This document shows, one piece after another, positions 23,617 to 36,284 of a stretch of DNA of 64,000 bases (its first letter is position 1; each line of letters starts with the position of its first letter). The notes below the pieces were generated by a model. It was not told the DNA's origin, did not search any database, and worked only from the letters and a program-made list of their open reading frames with translations. The stretch is from assembly GCA_024138025.1 (NCBI GenBank), contig JAMXBD010002476.1:124001-188000 (forward strand), written 5' to 3'. Source of the DNA: Combretum micranthum. Lineage: Eukaryota; Streptophyta; Magnoliopsida; Myrtales; Combretaceae. A program made the translations under genes and the position numbers.

Positions 23617-26600
23617 AATTTCCACACGCTCCTTGATATAGGGCATGGTTTGGGGGCGTGGTGATCACAACCACCCTTAGAACGCCGAACGGCCCGTATG
23701 GATCAAAAACCCTTTGTTCTTCTTTCCTTTGTCAAGTTAATTTAATTTTATCATAATTTCATCATCCGGACTCGGATTGAAGTGATTTCAAATGCTATGA
23801 AAAGCTTAGAAAGTATCCTATAATTGCCATGTTGTAAGTTCTAGGAAGTTCTAGGAATAACAAAGCTTAAGATGGACTTATTTCATTAGTTGTGTAGAAG
23901 TAGTTAAGCTTAATAATATCATGATTTCTTCAAGACTATCAGAGTAAGGAGTTAATATAACAAGTTTAGACTTCTTAAACATTAAATGAACTTAGTTAAC
24001 AAATCTAAGTCTCTTGACTTAATCTAATCTAGTAACTAGATGAGACTTAATATAGTCTATGCATATCCAATGTATTAGTTAACAATATGATTCTTAAAAA
24101 TAAAATGAAATAGTAATATAACTAAAGTTATGAACTAATGAACTTCACTAAGATAAAATGAGTTACATAATTAAGTTAGGTCAACATGAATCTTTTGAGA
24201 AAATGATTTATATGTGATTGAAATATATTAAGCCTTAAGTGATAAGGAGAATATGTTGTTTTAAGTATAAGATTGTTATAACATCATTTCAAGTTCTTAA
24301 ATGGATGTTTGTTTTGGTTATATTTTCTCTTCTATAGCCTTTAGTCAACTTTTTATACTTGTTTTGATTTTATATGAAGGATGATGATGAATTGATGCTG
24401 ATGATAATGTTGTTGATGATTGGATGGTTGTTGGGAGTGGTGCTTTAGTCTTCTAGAGAATAGTTAAGGCTTAGCTTGGATACCAGGTAGGTAACAACAA
24501 TCTCATCACCTTGCTTGTGTTTGTATTATAGTTGCACTTGAGTTAATATTAATATAACCGATTATGCATGGGGATGGGGATTTGTTTGCTATTTGATGAT
24601 TGAATTGAGTGATAACCTTTGTTTTCTATAGATTGTGCATTTATGAATTGTTGAGTGTCTGAAATTCATATGGTCATCATCTAATATGATATAAATCTTA
24701 GTTGACCCTAAATGAATTGATCATGCATTACATCACATCACATTTGCATTGGTCGGGGTTCACGTCACGTATTAATATTCCGATTCTGTAGTAGTGCTTG
24801 TTGGGACTAGTGGGTCTACCTGTTGGCTACTAGTAAGATTGTCAGCTTTATGGGACTAAGCAGGACACTGAATGACATCACTGTATCGGAAAACGGCTTA
24901 AGGGATTAATACTTAGGGAAGGTTCTGTGGTTCTTAGGAAGTGGGCCATTCTCCAAAAGACTGCTCGTGTTCTATGGGGCTCTGTTGTGGGCTATTCCCC
25001 TAGGCGGGTTAGGTGAGGAGACGGGGCTTAAAAAGAAGATTGATTGGTGAAGTAAATGTTTTGGTTTTAAGCACAAAATTATTTCAAGAAGAAGTCCTCA
25101 CTCCTTAGTCTTGTTTAGGGAGCAGATAGAGGCTATGTTTCAATAAAATGAGTTTCAAAGAAAATCCTCCATCCTTAGCTAAGTCTAAGGAGAAGTTAGA
25201 GGTTAATTTTCAATAACAAGTATTTATAATGAAATCCTCCCTCCTTAGAGATATCTAAGGGGCAGTTGACGGTTATATCTAAGCTATAAGGAAATGATTT
25301 TTGTGCTAAGAAAGTAAGAACTGAAGGCCCAAGTTAAGTATGTACCCCCTTCCTTAGTCACAGTTCTCCTAGGCATGAATGGCCTATATTTAGTCCTTCA
25401 ACCCTCAAGAGAGGGTGTAAATCTCCATTGGTTTGGATTCCGGTCATCTAAACTATGCATATCATATGGTTGAGTGAGCATTACATATGTTTGTTAAATA
25501 AAACTTGTTTGACATATGATTGTGTTGTGATTTGATTTTGTTATCCACTAAGCTACGTTTGAGCTCACACCTTTACAGTGTTGTTGTAGAAATAGCTGAG
25601 GCTTTTGTTTGGGGATAGATCAGTATGAAGAAGGACCTTTGAAGATAGAAGACAAGCTTGAAGTGAGAAATCGATAAACGATATAGTTTGTTCAGATTCT
25701 ATTTCTTCTATCATATAAGCTTTGTTTATGGATTAGAAATGTAATATTGTAGTTACAAGTTAGTTAAATGTAGATGTTTTACTTTATTTTACTATTTGGT
25801 AGGGGTACCGATTCTCTGTGGTTTTAATGGACTGTAGGAATCAGATTTCCTTTATTTATTACAAATATAATTTCATAATAGATGTTTAAATAGTAATTAT
25901 CCAGATAGAGTCTTACAAATTTTGACTTGGAAGGCGGTTCTCATATTACGGGTGCACACATGATATAATAACTTTAGGTTATCCGTCTAGTTCTGTTCTT
26001 AGGGTATGACAAGTTTAATTTTGGGCTACACTTGTTTGAACAAATCAAGACCTACACATTCTGAATCCAACTCAATCATTGCCAAAATAGATTATGTGAG
26101 CTTCTCATAGATTAGGTATATCACACATCAATTATTTTAAAGGTAAATGGGTCAATAAACTCTCACAGATTTATTTTTAAGAAAATAAAACTATTTAGGA
26201 ATTTTTGAAATAAGAAGGCCCAAGGGCCAAAATCCAAATCAATAAAACTGGGATGGGCCAATAAGAAAGTAAATCGATTTTAATTCCAATTTAGGCTTTA
26301 GCAAGAGCAAGTGAAAAAATTATAGTTTTGGAGGCGGACAATTCGCAAAGTTGGGCTTAATCAGAACCTAAACCTATTTTAAAGCAAATGGAGAAAAAGA
26401 AACCTTTTTTTTGTGTTTCTCTAAAATGGAGTAAATGAATCTTATGGTTTTAATAGCTTAAACTTCCTTTCTATTTGATTTCCTTCTATTTGTCTCATAT
26501 CCCTAAACAATCAATGGCAACTTTCCAGCAATATCCATATGAATTTTCATTTATCCTTTCCTTTTCTCCTTTTTCCCCCTAAGATCCGAATGTAAGACAA

Positions 26601-28151
26601 AAGAAGTATGATAAGTATACAATTTATGAGCTTTAGGCTCACATGTACAATCAACAGAGATGACATAGACATAGTGCATGCATGAAAAAAATAAAATAAA
26701 AATACATTGGTGAGATGGTTATCTCATGTGAGTTTGATATATGGAACTGACATGACATATTAATCTAAACAAATGGTTAAGATTATGAATGATACCTGAA
26801 TTTTAGCGAAATATGTAATTATGTATCTATACTTTAAAATTGAACAATTTTGTATTTGAAATAACTTTTATGTACATGTACCTCCATTAATTTGTTAACA
26901 CTGTTATTATATGTGACATTTTCTACCAATGATGGAGATACCATCAGGTGTAGAAAAAATTCTTTTAGGTACTAAATTTATTAAGTTAAAGTTCATGTAT
27001 TTAATTGTATATTTTACTAAAGTTCTGGTTCTATATGTAAGATTTATGAAAAAATGGATAAATATGATAAATGATGAATATGATTTCAATGATCAAACTC
27101 TGAAATAAAATTGGTTAGGTATCCTAGATCTATGAGCAAACACCTAAAAAGAGAGAGATATGATAAATGACAAGTATGATTTTAATGATCAAACTCCTAA
27201 CAAAAATTGGTTTGGTCTCTTAGATCTATGAGCACACACTAAATATGAGATTGTTTGCACCTTCTATATGAACCATCATGTGTTGAATTGAAAAATACCA
27301 TTCCTCCACCAGTCATTGTCAAGAAAACTTTTGCATATGACCCAAGTGCTTAAGACAAAGCTGTAACTAGTTCAATTAGAGATAAATATCTCAATGCCTA
27401 CATTGACATATAAGCTATTTTAAAGCTTGTGGTTATAATAAGATCCAGTTGAATTTGCATTGTTATGTTAAATCAAGCAAAATAATTTAATATATGAAGA
27501 CACAATCGTGCTCATACCAATTCAAGATATTAAAAGGGGAGATGCATAGGGCACTAGCAATTTATGGTTTACTTAAATCAAGCAAGTTTTCCAAACAATG
27601 GATAGCTTGTCAAATATGATTAAATGTTTTACCAAATTTGTATTAAGTAATGGCATTATATTTGTAATGAAAGCTTAGGATTTCATATGATAGCATGAGA
27701 TCAGATAAGTCTTCAAAGGCTAACAATATGATAAAATCTTGATTGGAATAATGTGGAATCAATTATCAGTGTGTTTTGTTTATTATTATTATTATTTCCC
27801 AAGGAAATCAATTATCAACTAGGAGTTAGAAAATTTTTTTTAGTGGTTATAATAACACTGTCACTAAGGCCCAGTACAACATAAGGAATTGGATTTGGTA
27901 CCTCAAAAATAAGGACTAAGATCGGATGCTACAAGGTTACTTCGTAGGATTAAGAATTTAATTCCTTATTAAGGTGTGCCAAGATTCAATGAATTATAAT
28001 GTTGGTGTAACTACTAAGTAAGTTTTCTCAAAAACCTATAATAAATGAATTATAGAAATAGTTTCTTTTTTTATAACTATTATAGAAGTAATTTAAATAA
28101 AAATAAACCAATAAAAGCCTTGTGCTGGGTTATCATAAGTGTGACCCCTTA

Positions 28152-28487
28152 GAGCATTCACATCTTATAGGACCTCAAAGAGGTCTTCAAAGTATCACAT
28201 CAGTATTTTAAGAACATTTTTATAAAGAACTTCCTTATCTTATCTCAAAAGTTCTATACATAAGGACCTTAATATCTTTTTAGGTTTTGTAAGTTTTATA
28301 TAACTTTATAAAATAAACATAAAAAAAAAAGAAAAAACTATAAAAAAACGTGAAGTACCTTACTTTTTGAGGTCAATAACAGAGGATTCAAAAAAGTTTT
28401 AAGGACCATACTAATCCCGTAGGACCTCAAAAAATGAGGTGCTTCGCATAGGTTCCCATATGAAGGACCTCAGGAATTGGGATGTTG
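28152..28487. mobile_element. MITE-like element, unit B
   Basis: Begins GAGCATTCACATC and ends in the rough complement (GGGATGTT). The paralogue at 46933-47270 keeps better ends (GCATCCACATC and GGGATGCTC). Short inverted termini of the GAGCATCC type are common in plant MITEs. Present in both units, so older than the B/C duplication; no target duplication identified. Confidence 0.4.
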
Positions 28488-28764
28488 GTATAACATACAT
28501 GTGTGGGTATGTAAATGTATATGGAAGAAAATATCTTAATGGAATTAAATCAAGATGCATAGGCCATGGGGTCGCATTTGAAACACACATTACTTTACTT
28601 CAATAAGGCACACAAATGTTCATATAGATAGTTTTATAAAAACTATGTACTGTCTACTTGTTAAAAATAGATTAATATTTGTTGGACAGCCATTGGATAG
28701 GCTATTTTTGAGTGAAAAAGAAGAAGAAGAATGAATTGGTATTTGTCCATTTAGAAAAATGATG

Positions 28765-28905
28765 ATTGCGGTAGGGGTACCTCTCTCAATCGGAACAGCC
28801 CCATTACTAGATCCACCTATCATCGCTGGCATAACAAAAAAATGGCTAAAAAAGCGTGAGCCATTAGAACCAAAAACCATCTCCGGGGGGGAGGGGGTTG
28901 GGAGA
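28765..28905. other. Unit B-specific GC-rich insertion of unknown origin
   Basis: The flanks align with 47580-47600 in unit C, which has no such sequence. About 140 bp of near 50% GC, ending in a G-rich tract (GGGGGGGAGGGGG). It can be read open in both directions, but I recognise no protein. It could be captured or organellar DNA, or part of an unrecognised transposon. Confidence 0.4.
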
Positions 28906-29124
28906 GGGGAGAGATTTTGGGAGGAATTAAACATTCTTAGCATCTGTTTTTTATACCATACCCAATTTTTATAAGTTTCAACAAGCAACATGATTACATT
29001 ATTCATGGCACATTGAGCTTCGCTCATCTTGCACAAGACAAGAAGAAATTTAGGTCTATTAGGGAATTGAATTTAATAAGTAATAATGTTTATACAAGTC
29101 TATGATCATCAAGATATTTAATCT

Positions 29125-29726
29125 TGCGACACCTTGTAGCTATGTTGTGGTACGTTTTCGAAAATGGCTATGTGAGATCAAGTACAATGGGAACTAGGCC
29201 ACTGCAAACAAGGTCATAGGTAGACATGTTGTTACATATATAAGATATGCTTCATATTTCAACTGATCTCTTAGGATGAAAAAATAGCTAGCACAAAATG
29301 ACACTAATATCGAAACTATGGATATAAAAAGTGAAGTCGAACCCACTAATAGTTTCCTTGGCAAGTTGATTACAAAATCTCTCTCTGGTATTTGGATGTT
29401 AGGATAGCTAGGAATAAGACAACAAAAGTTACTGAGAAGCATAGAGCAATTAATGATTATATGGCAAACACATCAAATGTTGTCTCCTTTTCTAGGATTG
29501 GAGCTCCACTTCTTCCATCAGTTCCACTTGGAATAACAATCGATGTGGTGAAAGCTATTGCCGCAATGAGTGTTGCAATGATAGAACAAGATTTAGATGT
29601 AGTAGCTAGCCACAAGCCTCCACTTTCTATGAGTTTCTCATGTGTTTTTGAGAATATGCCTTTTGTAGTCTCACTTTTTTTATTATACTGAACAAAGAAA
29701 TTCTTTGGCATGGAGTTTTTGACAAA
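29125..29726 (-). pseudogene. Copy B exon 7, PGG/transmembrane exon with nonsense codon
   Basis: Begins FVKNSMPKNFFVQYNKKSE and continues through THEKLIESGG to the first hydrophobic helix. VIPSGTDGRSGAPIL stands where family members have VPGG. A TAA ends the frame at FAI*, and the remaining three helices continue in shifted frames. The left end is set by alignment with the copy C stop, since B lacks that stop. Confidence 0.85.
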
Positions 29727-29846
29727 CTTTAAGCATATAAAACAAAATCATCAAGAAAAATAACGAAACTGGAAGCTTTAATTTTTTCAACAAGGTTAAC
29801 AATAAGTATTCTTCGATGATGTCTAGGATCATAATGAGTAAATTAC

Positions 29847-30174
29847 CTGAAACCACTTGATCTCCCATTGCATTTGCAGAGTAGCGCTAGGAATCAATGA
29901 GGGCCTATAGACCCTAAGCTTTGCAGTAAGATGTAGTGCGCTATTTCCATCTTCATTCACTTGATGAAATATGCTATCATTAAGTATGTTTCGCTTTTGC
30001 AACAGCTCATACGTATGTGGTTATCTATTCTTTACTGAAAGCAACACTATATTCTTCTTCTCAGAGTTAGTGTCATGAGCTGCCTTTGGGACAAGATCTA
30101 GTATCCTCTCCACCATTTCAATATTACCATGTTTTGTAGCAATAAATATTGGTGTCTCTCTAAGTCTCATTTCT
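29847..30174 (-). pseudogene. Copy B exon 6, ankyrin-like block with one stop
   Basis: Reads RETPIFIATKHGNIEMVERI, then HQVNEDGNSALHLTAKL and LQMQWEIKWFQ before a GTAATT donor. These are recognisable ankyrin-like repeats and the conserved pre-PGG segment. A TAA replaces CAA in the NRQPH motif. Confidence 0.85.
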
Positions 30175-30271
30175 CTTGTACTTAGTGTAATGACTGTCAT
30201 AAACTTATTTTATTAGTATGATTTCAGTTATAACTAACCTCATTAGCGTAACAAGACCATGCATGCCTTAC

Positions 30272-30561
30272 CTTTTTCATCCTTTTACTCTACATCCTTC
30301 TTCATTTTATGGTTTACACATTTAGAAGAGGTCTTCTCTGTCTCTTTCTCTTTTCTTTGTATTGAGATATGGTGGCATGAGCATGATCTAGAAAAGCATG
30401 ACATATCATTTCCCCTTTTTTATCGTCTTCGTGGGAATGATGGGGATTCCCTTCATAGCAATCATACTTGTATACCATACATCTTTGTAGAGTTCATTCA
30501 TTATTTGAAGAGACCATATGTGTTCTCTTTTATCATTTGGATCTTCCTTAGCTTTGCAGAT
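30272..30561 (-). pseudogene. Copy B exon 5, frameshifted linker
   Basis: Homologue of C 48937-49229. The first base of the exon is lost at the acceptor, and a base is missing in the MNELLQ codons, after which the frame departs and stops. The GTAAGG donor is intact. Confidence 0.8.
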
Positions 30562-31985
30562 CTTAAGTAGCGTTGAATCATAAGAAATGTAACAATAATT
30601 CACCATAGTCTATGGTATACATGGCATCTATTTATTTCTCCCAAAATAAAGATTTCAATGGGAGATTTTAGATTTTATCAAGGACATAACTAATCCGAGA
30701 AACACCATCATTGCTTTAGATAAAACCTTCATAAACTCAAAGTAAGTTATTGAGTTAGATGGAAATAATTAATGTGCTTAGGCTTGACTAACTTCCTTGG
30801 AATCTGCATTGAAAATATATATTACTTGTCCTCATCTAACTTATTACCTTAAGCATAATATTAATATTTATTTGAAACTTTGTATTGTGGAAAGAAACAT
30901 AAATGAAAATGTTGACTCTGACAAAACCTGTGAGGGTATGTTATATATGACCTTTGTTAGACCCATTTGGTTTCCTAGTATTACAATTTCTATGGTTACA
31001 AAAACTAGACTACAAAGTAAGCATCCCACCATGCCACTAAGTACTCATTCTATTAATTAATTGCATTTGCATTGTTACAATCTGAGGAACCACTTAACGA
31101 TCTTTGAAATAACATATTACCATTAAAAAGGCTAATTGAGGTTTCCAGTCTTCGGGCCCAATCCATAATTTCATTTCCCAAAATTCAAAATCTTTTATTG
31201 AAAATTTAATACCTAATCATTATAATTAGGATTTGTAGATGGGTTACACTTTTTGTGTCAAAGATCCATGAGCATTCCAGATATATTTAAGAATTTGAGA
31301 TAGGTATGTATGCAGTCCAATTATAAAGGCTTTAGAGAAGCTATTACTTGATTCATCACTAGGTAGTGACGATGAGATTGCTAATATGGTGAAGTTGTAA
31401 GGGATATTTATTGAGGAGAACATTCAAATAGCTAAGAAAGTCAAAAGGCAGGGAAAAAGAATCATACAAATCTTTAGGCACCTTTTCTAATCTAAGAATA
31501 GTAAGGAGAGTTTATTGTCTAATGATAAGAACGGTAGTAAGAATGGTAGTAGATTGTAGGGGTAGTGAAAAGAGGGCAAAGGGTAAGTCAAAAGGGGTCT
31601 AACAAATGTAGTGTAGAGAAAAGAAAATCCGAAATGAAAGCAAATGACAAGGCAAGCCAAGTGCTTGTACTTTAATTTTTGAAAATTTAATATTTAGATT
31701 TTGGCAAATTAGTACTTCTACTTCTAAAGTAGGTTTTGTTTTTAATGCCTCTATTAAATAATATTTACGGAACATTTATTTTGATGGTAGAATAATAATA
31801 GATACTTAATAAAAATTACCAAAATCTAAAGATGCAGTATTAAACTACTAAAAATTTGCAAAAAATTGAAACTATAGACATTTGTCTTGTCATATTCTTT
31901 TCATCAAAATAAAAGTTTGTAAGAATTTATTAAAACTAGTTAACAACTTGCGTAATGCATGGCTATTAAATAGAATTGTAGAGCT
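30562..31985. other. Intron 4 of copy B, gene-proximal part
   Basis: AT-rich, aligned with copies A and C; no gene or exon seen. Confidence 0.55.
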
Positions 31986-32660
31986 ATTAAGTGTTTTAAA
32001 TGCCTAGGTTATGGACATATTGCTACATAATGTCGAAATTGTTGTGAGATGGTGAATCATAGTGGTAAGGTAAAGAGTGAAGAAGAGCATAGGGAGAAAA
32101 GTGAAGTAGTCGGATTTCATGGAAGTGAAGAGAGAAGAGATGAGGACGAGCCAATTGAGTAAGTTATTGGAAATGTAATGCCTATTATAGAGTAGCTATG
32201 TGGCTAAATTGATATAAGAAGGTTTATTATTGTGGTGGTAACTACACTTGTTGATAAGTTAAAGTTACCAACAACGACTTATCCTTACTTTATCCTTTGT
32301 ATAGTTAAATGATAAGGGCTCATTTACGTAACAAATAAGGCATGTGTTCCTCTTTTTCATTCTAATTAAGTATTTTGATGAAGTATTTATCTAATGTGGT
32401 CCAAGTGGCACTACAAAAAGAAGACCTTTAAAGAAAGAAATTTTATGATGATGGAAAATTGGTAAAAAAAGGTTCTATTTCTACAAGTAAATAAGTAACG
32501 ATGGTTTTTTAACAGTATTAAATTTACATATAAGATCGAATTTCATCTCTAAACTTAGTTTTCTTATAGTGAGTACTCATATAGTTTGTTGGGTCGTCAT
32601 TGGTTGTTTAATCAAAATATGAATCACGGTGGACGAAACTATTAGGGTACATGGGTATAG
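31986..32660 (+). pseudogene. Fossil gypsy gag zinc knuckle and protease region (copy B)
   Basis: The best-preserved of the three fossils. IKCFKCLGYGHIAT*CRNC matches a CX2CX4HX4C zinc knuckle with a stop replacing one residue. Downstream, from 32242, come TTLVDKLKLPTT and later LLGRHWLFNQNMNH, typical of the retropepsin region of plant Ty3/gypsy polyproteins. The latter part is split by a CACTA-type MITE (32409-32571). No reverse transcriptase or LTR recognised beside it. Non-functional. Confidence 0.75.
32409..32571. mobile_element. CACTA-type MITE in the gypsy fossil, copy B
   Basis: Begins CACTACAAAAAGAAG and ends TTTTCTTATAGTG, giving inverted CACTA-type termini; 163 bp, no coding. Same site as 51084-51241 in copy C; copy A has the uninterrupted sequence. 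The 3-bp target duplication is clear in C but altered here. Confidence 0.75.
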
Positions 32661-32907
32661 TGATGTTTTCGAAATATCTTTTGAATTAGCTTCAAAACAT
32701 TAGCGGACATTTTTTGTGGTTTGGTAATGAGCATTATTTGTGGTTCAATATGATCTGTTGTCGTTTTGAGGTTTCATGATTGAACTCATTTTAAGGCTCT
32801 CGCATCATATCCTGTGTTTAAGTCTTCATGCCATTATCTTTTTGTTGGGTCTATCTGTTTATTTGTATTACTTCGATCTGTATTTATTGGTGTAAAGATT
32901 TAGTTGT

Positions 32908-32948
<41 letters not shown>
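32908..32948 (+). repeat. Uninterrupted run of 41 G
   Basis: Forty-one consecutive G, followed by TTGGGGTTGTGGGGGTTTT. Copy C has only a short G-rich TTGGGGATGGGGG at this place and copy A has none. It could form quadruplexes, or be an assembly or sequencing artefact. Confidence 0.9.
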
Positions 32949-32950
<2 letters not shown>

Positions 32951-33394
32951 GGGGTTGTGGGGGTTTTGGAAGACAATTTCAAACCTATCTCTAGCAAAAT
33001 TTGATTTCTAATATTAGTAATGATATCAATTACGATTGATGCTAAATTTGAATTGTGATTATTTGTATATTTTATTGACTATTTCATTAGTTACTTAAGT
33101 TGCTTGTGGTAGTGCAATGTACGTGTTTTAATAATGCTATGATGTGTACAAGAATTTTTCAGCTCACCCTTTATTGTTTAACTTTTGGATAATGATGAGA
33201 ATCTTGCTACTTCATGAGATGCTAATTATATGCATTTTGGTGGTTTGCATGGCATTAATCGTGGGGAGAGTTTAGATCATTTTAGGTTTCCTACAAGATA
33301 ACTAGTTAAGTATTAGGTTATCTAAAATTTCGTTAGCCTATGAGACTTTGAGCTTAATATGAAATTTTGTAGAAAGGAATACAACTTGTATTCA

Positions 33395-33987
33395 TGTTAC
33401 ACGTCATAGTACGAGATGTAAAAAATTACCAAGTAGATTTGAGGATTACATAGTAAATAAATAAACAGATAAATAGAGTTGGTTAGACTCAGCCAATGAA
33501 ACAGATAGGGAACCCATTGTATATAGAGTTGGTTAGATTTAACCAACTAACAGTTTCAAAACAGATTGCATGTAACAGTATAGCAATACAACTGTACATC
33601 GATGCATATAAATAAGAAGTAAAAGGGAAAAGGGAATTAACCCCCCTTTTGGTAATACTGGTGTTTCATTATGGAGCTCGGATTAGCTCGAATAATCCTA
33701 TCAAATACACACTGCTTCTGTACCTGCAGAAATTAGAGCACGCCATTAGTGAATATAATCTCATTAGAGTGTGATACAACAAATAGAGAGCAGATAGAGT
33801 AATACTTAGCTTGCGTGTGGAGAATTGAGAACCAGTAGAGTAGAAACCCTCATTCCTTAGGGTTAGAGAGGAACAAAAGAAGAGTATCGTGAGGGAAATC
33901 TGAGTGGTAGGTGAAGGTCACGTGTGGAGGAAAAGGTTAAGCAGAGGGTTTCTGGTGGGCTGGGCTTTGGAGCGAAATAACCCAACA
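33395..33987 (+). mobile_element. Solo LTR (593 bp) in intron 4 of copy B
   Basis: Starts TGTTACACGTC and ends CCCAACA, flanked by the exact 5-bp duplication ATTCA (33390-33394, 33988-33992). Copy C shows the empty site near 52033. A TATAAATA box at 33607-33614 gives the plus orientation. Length and TGTTA..AACA ends suit a Ty1/copia LTR; the interior was presumably lost by LTR-LTR recombination. Confidence 0.85.
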
Positions 33988-34474
33988 ATTCATGTACTTT
34001 GATGCTGTATTAGTGAATCTTGTGACACGTTGTATTAAGGTGTGACAATACATATAAAACATATTTGATAAACATATCCATCATCATCTTAGCACTCTTA
34101 TTATGGCCATTGCCAATCTCACTGCCATCATACATCAACCAATATTGCAACTCCAAATCACATATTAGGTCATTCATTAATCAATTGATATGATGGGCTT
34201 ATGCTATGTGATGAACATAGAAGTAATGATGGTATAAAGTAGTAAGGGGTGTTGGTAATATAGAGATTGTAATGTAGTCATGGTAATGATGGTGAACGTA
34301 TGACAATATTGGTGGTGATGTGGTGAAATGATGATAATAAAAGTAATAGTGATAATTGAGATTTTCTTATGTGGTAATTTCAATGAAAAAATGAGTGGTA
34401 GTGGTGGTAGTGTAATGGTAATAATGTAGTGATGGTAAATGGTAATATAGTGCTAGTGTTATACTGATGTTGGT

Positions 34475-34568
34475 AGCAATAGTGATGGTATTAGTACTAA
34501 TGATAAATGCAGCAATAGTGATGGTATTGGTAGTGATGGTAAATGTAGCAATAGTGCTGGTAATTAGG
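34475..34568 (+). repeat. 36-bp minisatellite, two units plus partial (copy B)
   Basis: Units 34475-34510 and 34511-34546, starting AGCAATAGTGATGG, then a partial unit. Copy A has one full unit. Confidence 0.8.
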
Positions 34569-35857
34569 ATGGTAGTGCTAGTAATGGTGAGCTGGTGGCA
34601 TAATAATTATTGAAAGAAAATGTTAATTTAGCTTTTGATTGAATGACTTTATTTTATCTTGTTCCAAAATTTTTATATGCCAAATTTGTATATGTGTAGA
34701 GAGAGAGATAGAGCACATGAGGTTTGCCATAAACAATAAAAGGAGTTTGATTTAGTACGGGGATTATTTTGTAAAATAAAAATAAAAAATTATCTTGATT
34801 AATAACTCAAAATGTTGCCAACCAAATAACACCTAATCTCTAAAATGAGCTAATGGGAACCATCCATGTACAAGGGAGAGTATGCTTCGATTTGGCTTTG
34901 TTTTTCCTTTTGAATCAAATTAATCATGAGAATGCAAGTTGTTCCAAACCACACAAGAAGAATTATAAAGTTTTCTAGACTATTAAATATCGGTTTAGCA
35001 TGGATTAGTTTATAGATAGAACTATATTTTGTAACTTAGTAAAGTATATTTGGATGACATGTAATTTCATAATAAAAGTAATAAATTCATTTGATAATAA
35101 GCATTGTTATCATATAAATAAAAAGCATGACAAATCTGTTTTTGTAACTGATCAATTGATTTTTCGACGCTGAAAAGTTGTAATAAAATAATTGGCGGTG
35201 ATTTGTACTAATGAGATGCGCACTCTCTTACCTTCATTCGGGTCAAGAACTAGTCTTGATATAATATGCGTGTATGGGGAAGAAAAATTCTCTTATTCTT
35301 GTGTGAAATTTTCTTAATAGTCATAAATTTATTGCACAATTTATTTAGGATAATAAATTACTTGAAAGATATCAAAGTTTTGAGGTAAAGTTCATTTATG
35401 ATATCAACGTGTTTGATAGGTTTAAAAGAGGTTTTAATATTTGAGGATAAATTCATTTAAAATATAGCCTTTTAAGTAGTTAAAAAGAGAAATTAACGTT
35501 TTGCCAAATAAGTTAAATATGGTATGAATAATTTTTTGGGAAAAAAAAGTATCAATAATTTACTGATAAGGAAAATTATGAAGTTTAATTTAAATATTGA
35601 TATCTTAAATGAATTTTATAAAATTTTAATTTCTTTTTTAAGTCACTCAAAACATTAATACATTGAATAAACTTATCTCCAAAGGTTCATACCTTCTAGC
35701 GTAATTTAATCTATTATTATTATTTAGTTATCATATTCTTACCGTTGTTCTCATTCCTTTCAAATTAATTTGCATGCGGAGTCTTGCATCATATGCATAG
35801 GATTCCTATACAAGTATTTTGTCCCCGATTATATATTAGTTTTCTTTTAAATTATAG

Positions 35858-36284
35858 TGTTTTTAATTTTGAGAATTAATTATAAAAATATGACCTATGT
35901 TTTGACTGATTTGTAAACACATCACTCGTGTTAATTTTTTTTATAATTAGATAAATCGAGTTTCATACAAAAGTGTTAGTATAATTAATTACTATTAGAA
36001 GGATATGTGTTAGAGGTTTATTGGACTAAAAAAAGAATTTAATATAAATATTACTAAATAAAATAAAATGTTTAAATTTATTTTTAAAAATTGATAAAAT
36101 TGAAAAAAATGTAAATTAATTTTTATAACCAACAAAATTTTGACATGTGTCATTCTAAAATTATTACGTAATATTAACACTTTTATATGAAACTTAGGTT
36201 ATCTAATTATCAAAAAAATTAACACAGGTCATGTGTTTACAAACCGATCAAAATACAAGTCATGTTTTTGTAATTTACCCTTTA
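35858..36284. mobile_element. MITE with roughly 100-bp inverted repeats, copy B
   Basis: The left arm (TATGACCTATGTTTTGACTG and onward) is repeated inverted at the right end (CAAGTCATGTTTTTGTAA). The arms pair over about 100 bp around a short middle. Flanking TTTTAAATTATAG and TTTTAAATAG suggest a 9-10-bp target duplication, which with long inverted repeats fits a Mutator-like MITE. Also in copy C (53977-54381); copy A has an empty site reading AAATAG. Confidence 0.75.

Larger units (their letters stand above)
17190..26011. mobile_element. Old TG..CA family element E3, interrupted by E2 (left end uncertain)
   Basis: Alignment with copy B is lost at about 17190 and regained after 26011. The right end is the family terminus in reverse (AGGGTATGACA, i.e. 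TGTCATACCCT on the minus strand). The internal box (GGTGTAAATC near 25416) and the pre-terminal GTTCTTAGGG are also in that orientation. The left end has no clean terminus or target duplication and may be deleted along with about 300 bp of flank. Excluding E2 it is about 3.8 kb. A GC-rich hairpin block sits at about 23500-23700. No coding frame. Confidence 0.6.
26012..29124. other. Intergenic part of the unit, left of copy B
   Basis: Aligns with 43605-47790 to the left of copy C. No coding gene recognised. It holds a MITE-like element (28152-28487) and a unit-specific GC-rich insertion (28765-28905); the rest is AT-rich spacer and presumably the former 3' flank of copy B. Confidence 0.6.

Noticed and set aside
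28620..29036. 138-codon minus-strand frame
   Set aside because: It joins unit spacer with the unit B-specific GC-rich insert, is not open in unit C, and has no recognised domain.
34260..34620. Regularly repeated short motifs resembling a repeat array
   Set aside because: Degenerate trinucleotide-like repeats without spacers or conserved palindromic units. Not a CRISPR array, and the genome is plant.
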